In this document: positions 1-6,754 of the stretch, piece after piece
Layout of the letters: every line of letters starts with the position of its first letter
Position numbering within the stretch: the stretch's first letter is position 1
Origin: Candidatus Zixiibacteriota bacterium
Lineage (GTDB): Bacteria > Zixibacteria > MSB-5A5 > GN15 > FEB-12
NCBI GenBank assembly: GCA_003641415.1
Contig: QNAG01000105.1
Location: 1 to 8,999 of the forward strand
DNA: 8,999 nt
Direction of reading: 5' to 3'
Notes under the pieces: generated by a model
Databases searched by the model: none
Told to the model about the DNA's origin: nothing
What the model saw: the letters and a program-made list of their open reading frames with translations, nothing else
Made by a program: the position numbers and the translations under genes

Positions 1-886
1 AAACATAAGCGTATGTTTTTTTAGCATCAGTATCATTGACAATCTCAAATCGCTTTGGCGCCCAAGCCATCATAAACGGGGAAAGAATCAGTACGTTGCC
101 CATCATACCGAACTTGTACGCTAAAGAGTAGATACCTACCGAGCCGAGGCTATCTAGCCTTTGAAGTAGAAAACGATCTCCGAAATGAAGAATAAACATT
201 CCAAACCAGCTCCAAGCGAGAGGGAAGGAATAGCTAATCATCTCTTTAAGAACACTAAATGACCAAGATATTTTAGTTTTTCGTAAAGTATATGCAGTCA
301 GGAAAATTCCAGCCAGGCTGCTGGATGTCAGACCAGCGATAAGAATACCCTTGATCCCCATATTGTATTGAGTAATAAGCAGGATATTCAGCATCAGGGA
401 TATAGCCAGTTTGGATAACGAAACGGAGACATAAAGCGTTGATTGCTGTTTAATACGAAACAGAGTCATCGGAATTTCATTGGAGAGATTGATGATCATA
501 GTGATAAAGACCAGAACGAAAAAACCTGAGAATTCTGATGAATCCAGTACCAGATCTGAAATTTCAGAAGAGTAAATTATTAATATGGGGAGGAAGACAG
601 CAGAGATTCCCCAGATGGTTAGCATGGCAATACTGATAACCTGATCCTTGCGTTTCTGATCTTCGTATTCGTAGTAGTAACGAACAACAGATTGGGCGAT
701 ACCCATTGCCAGAAGTAAACCAATGATATAAGTAGTAAGATCAAGCAGTTCTAGGATTCCATATTCTGCTGCCATGAGATAATGTGTATAAAGCGGAATG
801 AGCAGAAATCCTATCCCTTTACCAAGCAGGCCTCCCAGACCATAAACAATTGAATCTTTGGATACTGATTTAATGGCACTAAACAT
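1..886 (-). CDS. Wzx-like oligosaccharide flippase, partial (C-terminus beyond left edge)
   Basis: The reading frame starts at ATG 884-886 and stays open to the window edge, giving about 295 residues. It begins MFSAIKSVSKDSIVYGLGGL and is strongly hydrophobic, with repeated segments of about 20 residues (for example GFLLIPLYTHYLMAAEYGIL and TTYIIGLLLAMGIAQSVV). Charged loops such as YYYEYEDQKRKDQ separate them, and I estimate eight membrane helices in the visible part. The Gly-rich start, the AAEYGILELLDL segment and the later GDRFLLQ and VGIYSLAYKFG stretches are typical of the polysaccharide biosynthesis/Wzx family of the MOP superfamily, which moves lipid-linked sugar units across the inner membrane. 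Family members run 400-500 residues, so roughly a third is missing. It is the last visible gene of the minus-strand block, 68 nt downstream of the glycosyltransferase stop. A weak AGAAGG lies about 12 nt before the ATG. Substrate cannot be predicted. Confidence 0.88.
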   Translation of the reverse strand, partial: MFSAIKSVSKDSIVYGLGGLLGKGIGFLLIPLYTHYLMAAEYGILELLDLTTYIIGLLLAMGIAQSVVRYYYEYEDQKRKDQVISIAMLTIWGISAVFLPILIIYSSEISDLVLDSSEFSGFFVLVFITMIINLSNEIPMTLFRIKQQSTLYVSVSLSKLAISLMLNILLITQYNMGIKGILIAGLTSSSLAGIFLTAYTLRKTKISWSFSVLKEMISYSFPLAWSWFGMFILHFGDRFLLQRLDSLGSVGIYSLAYKFGMMGNVLILSPFMMAWAPKRFEIVNDTDAKKTYAYV

Positions 887-954
887 AGTGGGTTTCAACC
901 TTCTCAGTATCAGCCTTGGTTATCAATACTATGTAAATCATGTTTTGAATAATT

Positions 955-2175
955 TTAATACCTACGGAACTGTTTGATTGCTCTCTCAAACAGTTGCTCC
1001 AGAGCTTGAGCTTTGGATTCCCAGTCATATTGCTTTAATACTTTCTTTCTTCCAGCTTGAGCCAATTTGGCAGCATACTTACGATCCATGAGCAGCTTAA
1101 TTACGGCTTCAGCAAATTGTACAGGAGTGTCAGCCACCAAAATATCTTCATCCGGGGCAACATTAATCCCCTCACAACTAAGACTGGTCGCCACTATTGG
1201 TATTTCCGACGACCATGCTTCCAAAACTTTATTTTTAATGCCGGCTCCAGTAATCAGTGGACAGATGTACACCCAAGCGGAACCTATATAAGGTTTAAGA
1301 TCATCTACTGTGCCCATTACGGTTATCCTGTCAGAACTTTTTCCCAGTGCTATTAATTCTTCAGAAGGATTCCGGCCTACAATTGCCAACTCTATCTCTG
1401 GTATCTGCTTTTCTATCAATGGCAGTACTGAGTGACAGAAAAATGTCATGGCTTTAATATTCGGTCCATAGTTCATTACACCAGTGAAAATCAGAGTTGG
1501 TTTTTCAGTAATCTGGAATTTTTCATTATAACTGTTTGCATTCACACCGTTTGGGATAACAGTAATATTAGACCTTGGACAAAGTGAGCGCATTATAGCG
1601 GCATCTGTCGGCGAAGTTAGCACAATTTCGTTAAATCTGCTGTATAACTTCTTCTCAGTTTGTCTGACAATCAACCAGTCTTTGGTAGCCCGCAGTTTAT
1701 TAGCCAAGCTGGATTGCTGATTAATCTCCCTCCGAAAAAGAAGAGATGTATCATCGATGGCGTCGAAGACAATTGGGAGCGTTTTGCAATTTAGGACATA
1801 GTTCAGAACAAAAGCGCTGGCGACAAAGATCAGATCATAATTATTCCCCTCAAGCAAACAATCCAGGCTATTCTGCATTTTTTTTGACTGGCTGCCAGGT
1901 CCAAATGTTATTGATGACGGCGAAATCCATGAAGGTATCCGTTTTATCAGTGGAAGTGTATCAGGAACTGTTTCCTCAAGCTTGACGATTTTAACTTTGT
2001 CAAAAAGGTCATGAAGATGTTCAAGCTCTTCTGGGGATGGCTCTATCTCCGGAGCAAAGGAAAGCAGGGATATTTCATGTCTGTCACACAATGGTCGTAG
2101 CAAATTATAAATACGAAGTTCCAAGCCGCTTCGAATCGGGTAAAGCGGAACTGGTGAAAGAGTAAGAATCTTCAT
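955..2175 (-). CDS. GT4-family glycosyltransferase
   Basis: This 406-residue protein has the GT-B two-domain layout. The N-terminal acceptor domain starts MKILTLSPVPLYPIRSG, with the Gly-containing loop that usually follows the first strand. The C-terminal donor domain holds VIPNGVN (206-212), FTGVMNYGPNIKAM (230-243), IVGRNP (265-270) and GAGIKNKVLEAW (310-321), where K316 and E319 are the likely sugar-nucleotide contacts. The FDAIDD segment near 138 and the GAGIKNKVLEAW motif resemble the group annotated as PEP-CTERM/EpsH-associated sugar transferases, though I see no exosortase gene here. It should act at the cytoplasmic face, adding a sugar to a growing lipid-linked glycan. Its ATG overlaps the stop of the upstream pyruvyl transferase by 4 nt (ATGA), which implies translational coupling. 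Donor sugar and linkage are unknown. Confidence 0.88.
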   Translation of the reverse strand: MKILTLSPVPLYPIRSGLELRIYNLLRPLCDRHEISLLSFAPEIEPSPEELEHLHDLFDKVKIVKLEETVPDTLPLIKRIPSWISPSSITFGPGSQSKKMQNSLDCLLEGNNYDLIFVASAFVLNYVLNCKTLPIVFDAIDDTSLLFRREINQQSSLANKLRATKDWLIVRQTEKKLYSRFNEIVLTSPTDAAIMRSLCPRSNITVIPNGVNANSYNEKFQITEKPTLIFTGVMNYGPNIKAMTFFCHSVLPLIEKQIPEIELAIVGRNPSEELIALGKSSDRITVMGTVDDLKPYIGSAWVYICPLITGAGIKNKVLEAWSSEIPIVATSLSCEGINVAPDEDILVADTPVQFAEAVIKLLMDRKYAAKLAQAGRKKVLKQYDWESKAQALEQLFERAIKQFRRY

Positions 2176-3350
2176 CCGTTCAGTACTTTTTCTAATAGTT
2201 CAAAGTTTCTTTCTGCTTTAACTTTCATCTCGAGAGAGAAAGTGGCCAAATCGCCTGTAATTTTCTGACGCTTGCCCCAGAGTTTGTCAATAGTAGAAAT
2301 GAGAATCGTTGAGTCAAGTTTAGGTAAATCAAGACACCACTCTGGGTGATTTAATTCTGTAAACAATCTGGCAACTTTTGGCATGTATGAAATTCCCAGT
2401 ACCGGACATTGGTTGATAATCGAAAAGAGAACGGCGTGGAATCTTTCCCCAATGACCAGATCAGCTTGCTTCAACAGACCTAAAATCACTTCCGGTGTAT
2501 GAATACCATCGAGAAATCCAACGCTTCCCTGCTTGCTGATCTGTGCGGCTATTTGTCTCATGCCCGGTCGGTCATCAATATCAGCCAATGTTTGCATTGG
2601 AATAAACCAGATGGTGGCGTTATATTTCTTGATCAGATGTTCACAACAAGCAACCAAAGCTTTTACATATCCCGGTCTGTCAACATGCCGACCACATAAA
2701 CTAATAGCGATTACAGGGCTGTCACCTTTTTCTAATTTGTAATCGCTGAGAGTCTCTGTTATTTTTTTTAGTAAGGCAGGTTCCAGCAAATATGCCAGAT
2801 CAGCAGTAACGTGAACTTTATCGCCGCTAATTCCAATTTTAGTTAGGAGATCATACGAAAATGATTCTCGCACAGTAATCAAATCCACCCTATTGAGCAC
2901 TTCCCGGATTTTCTGACGTGACGACTCGTGGTGAATTGGACCCACCCCAACACCTATTAGAGCAACTTTTTTCTTTTTCTTGAGCGCTTTGTCTATTAGG
3001 TTGAGGAGGTTAAGCAGGTAGATGTTATAGTCAGGATGGTCAAAAAACAGTCCCCCCCCACCAACGATAATCAGTTCAGCCCCCTTGAACGCTTTCAGGC
3101 AGATTTTATAATTTACTCGACCGCGGCCAAGCAGGCGGATAAGATGATCAGTAAAGCGAGTTGTAAGAATTGAGGATACTGCTTTTACAGAGTGAGATTG
3201 ATGCGTATGCTTTGGATTACCAGAAAAAACAATTATGTTTTGATCCCATTGTTTCCGTCTCAACTGCCCCAACATACTTGACAGAATCGCTTCATCACCG
3301 GTATTAGCATAACCGTAGTAACCCCAAATAGCTGTTTTTGGAGAACGCAT
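2172..3350 (-). CDS. CsaB-like polysaccharide pyruvyl transferase
   Basis: This 392-residue protein matches the polysaccharide pyruvyl transferase family (PS_pyruv_trans). The N-terminus carries GYYGYANTGDEAIL (10-23), then VGGGGLFFDHP (96-106), IGVGVGP (132-138), RESFSYDLL (161-169) and VTADLAYLLEP (181-191). The C-terminal half has GERFHAVLFS (301-310), whose Arg-x-His is the family's conserved catalytic/binding signature. These enzymes move a ketal-linked pyruvate from phosphoenolpyruvate onto a hexose, giving the glycan a negative charge. In CsaB this anchors S-layer proteins with SLH domains, while in other clusters it decorates capsule or exopolysaccharide. ATG 3350 is the only usable start because an in-frame TAA lies two codons upstream. 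The Shine-Dalgarno is poor. The codons for the GGGG motif form an unbroken G8 tract at 3052-3059, reported as a finding. The target sugar is unknown. Confidence 0.9.
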   Translation of the reverse strand: MRSPKTAIWGYYGYANTGDEAILSSMLGQLRRKQWDQNIIVFSGNPKHTHQSHSVKAVSSILTTRFTDHLIRLLGRGRVNYKICLKAFKGAELIIVGGGGLFFDHPDYNIYLLNLLNLIDKALKKKKKVALIGVGVGPIHHESSRQKIREVLNRVDLITVRESFSYDLLTKIGISGDKVHVTADLAYLLEPALLKKITETLSDYKLEKGDSPVIAISLCGRHVDRPGYVKALVACCEHLIKKYNATIWFIPMQTLADIDDRPGMRQIAAQISKQGSVGFLDGIHTPEVILGLLKQADLVIGERFHAVLFSIINQCPVLGISYMPKVARLFTELNHPEWCLDLPKLDSTILISTIDKLWGKRQKITGDLATFSLEMKVKAERNFELLEKVLNG

Positions 3351-3420
3351 TACTTATCACTCATACTACAACCGCACCAAAATAAATGACTCAATACCGA
3401 CCTTGAAGCTTTGAATACTA

Positions 3421-4176
3421 TTACTCCAAACCTAAAACATTATGAATTACCGGTCGGGCTGCCTTAGCCATGATATCATATCCTTTGTCGTTGACATGCA
3501 CGGGGTCGATAGAACAATCACGCGGCAGAAATCCGTTATTATCCTGAATAGCCGCCGCATAATCAATCATTGGTAACTGATTAGTTTTAGTATACTCACG
3601 AATCCAGTCATTGAAACTGTTGACAGCATCCACAACACTGAATTCTCCAATAGTCGCTGCCGGACGTCCGGATGGAACCATTGTCGCTACGATTGGTATG
3701 ATATCATTTGCTTGAGCCAATTGCACCATCATTTGCACAGCATCCCGTAACTGGTTACTGGGGGTAGTTGGTCTGATATTTATCGAACAAATCTTTATGA
3801 CAACCGCCCGAGGTTTCAGGTCTAAAACGTTCGCTTTGTACTTACTTATCAGGTCTGGCACAAAACCGCCAACTCCCCTGTTAACTGGATGGAATTCAGG
3901 GAAGTGTTTATCCAAATCCCAGCTGTTAGTAATGGAAGCCCCGAAAAACACAACTCGCAGTGAGTCTGTTTTTCCTTCGGATACCTCCTGTCGTATTCGA
4001 GAGATTTCTTCTGCTCTGGGGATTGCCGGTTGTGATTGCCGAGAGGTCCCAGTTAGTTTCCGTTTCAGCTCTAAGATAGGATTACCACCATACATGATGT
4101 AATGGAACAACCCCCAGATGGCAAACAGATTTAATAGTATCGATCCGATTAGAATGATTTTTAACAGATTAGACAT
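3421..4176 (-). CDS. Membrane-anchored SGNH/GDSL hydrolase (probable carbohydrate esterase or acyl-handling enzyme)
   Basis: Starting at ATG 4174-4176 the protein has 251 residues. Residues 5-28 form one hydrophobic helix (LKIILIGSILLNLFAIWGLF), followed by a charged linker and an SGNH domain from about residue 72. Block I is FFGASIT (78-84, nucleophile S81), block II NRGVGG (99-104), block III CSIN (130-133) and block V DPVH (224-227, D224 and H227). The catalytic triad therefore looks complete, although block III lacks the usual GxND form. I infer a signal anchor with the enzyme outside the cytoplasm, acting on O-acetyl or other acyl groups of the glycan. A TTG at 4192-4194 opens the same frame six codons earlier. 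I prefer the ATG because AGGAG lies just before it (only 2 nt away, unusually close), and the TTG has no ribosome site. It lies between the acyltransferase and pyruvyl transferase genes. Confidence 0.82.
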   Translation of the reverse strand: MSNLLKIILIGSILLNLFAIWGLFHYIMYGGNPILELKRKLTGTSRQSQPAIPRAEEISRIRQEVSEGKTDSLRVVFFGASITNSWDLDKHFPEFHPVNRGVGGFVPDLISKYKANVLDLKPRAVVIKICSINIRPTTPSNQLRDAVQMMVQLAQANDIIPIVATMVPSGRPAATIGEFSVVDAVNSFNDWIREYTKTNQLPMIDYAAAIQDNNGFLPRDCSIDPVHVNDKGYDIMAKAARPVIHNVLGLE

Positions 4177-4207
4177 CTCTCCTGTGCCTTTCAAGTATCT
4201 AATTAAC

Positions 4208-4792
4208 TTATTTCAGGTTTACTTTACGAGCCGGATTACCTAAAACTGTAGAATTATCCGGCACATCTTTCATGACAACACTGCCAGCTCCAACAGTACA
4301 GTTTTCGCCGATATTTGCCATGATTACAACATCCTGTCCAATCCAGCTATTCCTTCCAATCTTGATAATCACATTTTCATCTTCTGTTTCTTCTTGATTG
4401 ACACGCTGGTCTGGGCGACCATGCTGATACTTACCTGAAACAATAGAGACTCTCGCGCCAAACAACACATTCTCGCCGATATCGGCATAGCCTATGAAAG
4501 AGTAAGCACCAATTGTAACTCGCTGAGCGATTTTATTGTTACGATGAGCCAGCCAACTTCCAAAGATAAAATTCGTGTTCCAGGAAACTGATGTACAGGT
4601 AGCCCAGTAGAACGCTCTTCGCATATAGTTGCCTAAAGGGGTAGGAATTATACTCAGGATTTCCTTACAGGCGCTAAATGCTCTCTCACAATTATTCCCT
4701 GTAAGCCATGTTTCCAACCATGATAAAAATATCATGGGGAATGCGACCAAAAAACCTATTACAAAAAGAATCCCTTTACAAAAAGTTCTCAT
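4208..4792 (-). CDS. Membrane-anchored hexapeptide-repeat acyltransferase
   Basis: This 194-residue protein opens with a hydrophobic segment (about residues 7-26, GILFVIGFLVAFPMIFLSWL). It is followed by a helical stretch and, from about residue 92, a left-handed beta-helix built of hexapeptide repeats: VTIGAYSFIG, ADIGENVLFG, IKIGRNSWIG, ANIGENCTVGAGSVVMKD. The end, VPDNSTVLGNPARKV (177-191), is the standard closing motif of the CysE/WcaF/NodL acetyltransferase group. H124 in the SGKYQHG loop is a candidate catalytic histidine. The likely reaction is acetyl transfer from acetyl-CoA to a sugar hydroxyl or amine at the cytoplasmic membrane face. Its ATG is 2 nt from the stop of the deacetylase gene, so the two are surely co-transcribed. 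Ribosome-site candidates are GGGG 5 nt before the ATG and GGAGG 14 nt before it. The acceptor sugar is unknown. Confidence 0.85.
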   Translation of the reverse strand: MRTFCKGILFVIGFLVAFPMIFLSWLETWLTGNNCERAFSACKEILSIIPTPLGNYMRRAFYWATCTSVSWNTNFIFGSWLAHRNNKIAQRVTIGAYSFIGYADIGENVLFGARVSIVSGKYQHGRPDQRVNQEETEDENVIIKIGRNSWIGQDVVIMANIGENCTVGAGSVVMKDVPDNSTVLGNPARKVNLK

Positions 4793-4794
4793 TG

Positions 4795-5796
4795 CTACCC
4801 CAAGTACCTCCGTTTAAGATTTTCCAAACCGCATACATACTGTTTGAATCTGAGTTCGTCAGATGGTATCGGATATCGTTTTAGCCGGAACATATCAGTT
4901 TGGGATTGCGTATTATCAAACCCTTCCACACCTGTAACGGCTGCTATGTAACCCGCATTTTTCAGCTCCGAGATAACTTCCTCATCAAAATCTACCCACT
5001 GCCCGTTTGGATAACAAAAAATATCTGCTTTCGAATTCAGTTGGTTTTCGATTCGTTGTTTAGGTTGAATTATCTCAATACGCTTCTGTTCTAATTCAAC
5101 TTTCGACATAATGGGGTGAGTTTTTGTGTGAGGATGAAAATCTATACCGTGTTTCTGCATTTCTGCAATTTCAGACCATTTTAGAGGTTCATATTTACCG
5201 TTAGGCTGAGAGGAAATATCAACTTTAAGAATTTCTACCAGATGATTAAGTAGTTTTATTTTATTATCATTTGATAATGTTTTGCAATAACGGGTGATAA
5301 GTTTGATAGATTCATTACGATCAGTAGCGTTGCTCAGGGTAACATCACCCCTCTCCATGAAGCTCAAATCGAGCTTTTCTTTGGAGGTATTATTTATAAC
5401 ATATTCAATCTGATCCCACCAAAAAAACAACTTCCGGTCAATATAATCAGAGGTGAGAAAAATCGTTGCAGGATAGCCATAGTTACAAAAAATATCAAAA
5501 GCATTAAGATAGAAATCACGGTAACCGTCATCTACAGTGAAAACTACAGCCTTATATGTAGCCTTTTTTTCACGCAATTTCTGAACGTATTGCTTAAGCG
5601 ATAGGACCTGATAATCATTTTCCCTCAAAAAAATAAAAAAACTCTCTAACAAGTTTGGATCCATGCCTGATGAGTCCGGATTTGTTTGAGATGCTATTGC
5701 GTGCATCATAAATATCGTAGCTGTGTTACGGGTATAACGGTTAAACAACCTATAAAGATTAAGGTTATCCACTATCTTTAGAATCAGATCTTTCAT
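4795..5796 (-). CDS. Polysaccharide deacetylase (NodB homology domain, CE4 type)
   Basis: This 333-residue protein contains the NodB/CE4 fold. Motif 1 is VVFTVDDGYRD (84-94), with D89 as catalytic base and D90 as metal ligand. Motif 2 is HPHTKTHP (221-228), where H223 and H227 complete the Asp-His-His metal site. CYPNGQW (261-267) corresponds to motif 3, and the MMHAI segment near residue 30 is the usual opening strand. A 75-residue insertion of helical character (about 135-210) separates motifs 1 and 2, as in many exopolysaccharide-cluster deacetylases. I see no convincing signal peptide, so it could act on cytoplasmic lipid-linked intermediates, removing N- or O-acetyl groups. ATG 5794-5796 is the only start codon after an in-frame TAG, but no Shine-Dalgarno is evident. 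It follows the 205-residue acetyltransferase gene after 93 nt and precedes the membrane acyltransferase gene by 2 nt. Confidence 0.9.
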   Translation of the reverse strand: MKDLILKIVDNLNLYRLFNRYTRNTATIFMMHAIASQTNPDSSGMDPNLLESFFIFLRENDYQVLSLKQYVQKLREKKATYKAVVFTVDDGYRDFYLNAFDIFCNYGYPATIFLTSDYIDRKLFFWWDQIEYVINNTSKEKLDLSFMERGDVTLSNATDRNESIKLITRYCKTLSNDNKIKLLNHLVEILKVDISSQPNGKYEPLKWSEIAEMQKHGIDFHPHTKTHPIMSKVELEQKRIEIIQPKQRIENQLNSKADIFCYPNGQWVDFDEEVISELKNAGYIAAVTGVEGFDNTQSQTDMFRLKRYPIPSDELRFKQYVCGLENLKRRYLG

Positions 5797-5889
5797 ATAT
5801 TCAAAAGTTGTATAACAGTCCTATTAGAAAAAAGGTATTTCTATAGTAATATCGGTTTTTAGCATATCAGATTGATCTGGGCCCCCAAG
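5797..5889. other. Intergenic gap in the minus-strand block
   Basis: This 93-nt AT-rich gap lies between the first two genes of the minus-strand block. I see no terminator: the only clear inverted repeat, CAGAT-CA-ATCTG (minus-strand reading, near 5869-5880), is short and lacks a T run. No convincing promoter stands out either, so read-through from the acetyltransferase gene is the simplest view, but an internal promoter cannot be ruled out. Confidence 0.4.
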
Positions 5890-6507
5890 TTATTCCGTCC
5901 TTACCAGACACTCTCCATCTTCCTGCATGGCAGTGTATCCTCCTACCATATAACCACTGCCATTCTCCAGTTTAGATACCATTTCAGCCATCCTTTGAGG
6001 GGTGAGGTATTTCTGATCATACTTTTTAAACTCAAACAATGGGGCAGTTTTCATAGCTTCCTTATGTTTGGCCAGATATTCTTCCATAGTGCAAATAACC
6101 TTAGCTGGATTACCAGTAGCGATTGTGTCAGGAGGGATATCATTAGCTACTACAGAGTTAGACCCTATAACCGATCCCGGACCAATTGTTACTCCCGGGA
6201 GAATAACAGTGCGAACACCGAAATGACATGACTCATGGATAGTGACGCGGCCAATTATAGTTGCATCGAGGTATTCGTTTGGCATGGCGTCATGGGCTAG
6301 AATAATACACTCTTCGCCAAAACCACAATTGTTACCAATCGAAATCAAACAGCAATGGGATATATCAATTCCCGTCGAAAACGGCAGATTTACTCCTTTG
6401 CCAAGTTTCATCCCTTTGGCTCTCAGAACATTCCACCACCGTTTCTTACGGGCTATTTCAATTTTGGATTTTATTCTACCCAGCAGATTAAGAATTAGTC
6501 CAATCAC
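5890..6507 (-). CDS. Hexapeptide-repeat O-acetyltransferase (WcaF/CysE-like)
   Basis: This 205-residue protein starts with GTG at 6505-6507, chosen because GGAGGT (6513-6518) sits 5 nt before it. A short amphipathic N-terminus rich in Lys/Arg leads into a left-handed beta-helix from about residue 38: MKLGKGVNLP, LISIGNNCGFGEECII, ATIIGRVTIHESCHFG, VILPGVTIGPGSVIGSNSVV. It closes with NDIPPDTIATGNPAKVI (122-138), the usual end of the sugar O-acetyltransferase fold. H72 in ILAHDAM is the candidate catalytic residue. Residues 140-205 form a C-terminal extension without hexapeptide repeats and probably partly helical. The likely role is cytosolic acetylation of a nucleotide sugar or lipid-linked glycan. 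It is the first gene of the minus-strand block, so its upstream region should hold the main promoter. The acceptor is unknown, and transfer of another acyl group is possible. Confidence 0.87.
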   Translation of the reverse strand: MIGLILNLLGRIKSKIEIARKKRWWNVLRAKGMKLGKGVNLPFSTGIDISHCCLISIGNNCGFGEECIILAHDAMPNEYLDATIIGRVTIHESCHFGVRTVILPGVTIGPGSVIGSNSVVANDIPPDTIATGNPAKVICTMEEYLAKHKEAMKTAPLFEFKKYDQKYLTPQRMAEMVSKLENGSGYMVGGYTAMQEDGECLVRTE

Positions 6508-6512
6508 TGTTT

Positions 6513-6518
6513 ACCTCC
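6513..6518 (-). promoter_or_regulatory. Shine-Dalgarno site fixing a GTG start
   Basis: GGAGGT on the minus strand lies 5 nt before GTG 6507-6505. It is the strongest ribosome site of the minus-strand block and is why the non-ATG start was accepted. Confidence 0.75.
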
Positions 6519-6620
6519 GAGAAAATTATACTATCGACTGATAATCGGGATATTAGGGCTATCCACTTTTCACTTGTTGTAATCAAAAATCCTATTTCCA
6601 TATATCAAATTTCGGCATAC

Positions 6621-6636
6621 GCCTGTCAGGACGGGC
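6621..6636. repeat. GC-rich imperfect inverted repeat
   Basis: GCCTGTC-AG-GACGGGC forms a 7-bp stem (six Watson-Crick pairs and one mismatch or G-U pair) with a 2-nt loop. It stands out because the surrounding intergenic DNA is AT-rich. It has no T run on either side, so it is not a normal terminator. It could be a protein-binding site or a copy of a dispersed short repeat, but only one copy is visible here. Confidence 0.4.
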
Positions 6637-6754
6637 AATACTCCATCCTTATATCAGTCTATTGTTAATATCGGCTAATATCAATTTTAATTTTGATCTG
6701 TTGATACGATACGAAATCTGTTTCCAAAGTGCATCGAAAACTTATATTTAGAAC

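Larger units (their letters stand above)
6508..6754. promoter_or_regulatory. Divergent intergenic region with candidate minus-strand -10 box
   Basis: These 247 nt separate the minus-strand block from the plus-strand glycosyltransferase and must hold promoters for both directions. The only exact consensus element I see is TATAAT on the minus strand (6525-6530). Its -35 region is poor, and transcription from it would start close to the Shine-Dalgarno, leaving a very short leader. A second option is CTGACA (minus, 6624-6629) with an AT-rich GATATA 17 nt further along. For the plus-strand gene I found no credible promoter pair, and its ATG has no clear ribosome site. A hairpin-forming element lies at 6621-6636. 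Confidence 0.4.

Noticed and set aside
893..937. AGTAT/ATACT inverted repeat and TTGATA box before the flippase gene
   Set aside because: The stem is short with a long loop and there is no matching -10 at a proper distance, so neither a terminator nor a promoter is supported.
1057..1356. Plus-strand open frame inside the minus-strand glycosyltransferase gene
   Set aside because: It is a shadow frame: no ribosome site, no recognisable domain, and the opposite strand has clear GT4 motifs.
1878..1885. T8 run (A8 in the coding strand) in the minus-strand glycosyltransferase, and a similar run at 2762-2769 in the pyruvyl transferase
   Set aside because: A/T runs of 7-8 are frequent here (also near 5563-5569 and 5627-5641) and fit AT-rich Lys/Phe codons. 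Unlike the G8 tract they do not stand out, so I do not claim phase variation.
4192..4194. TTG as start of the SGNH hydrolase gene
   Set aside because: No Shine-Dalgarno before it, while an ATG six codons later has AGGAG beside it. The 2-nt spacing leaves some doubt.
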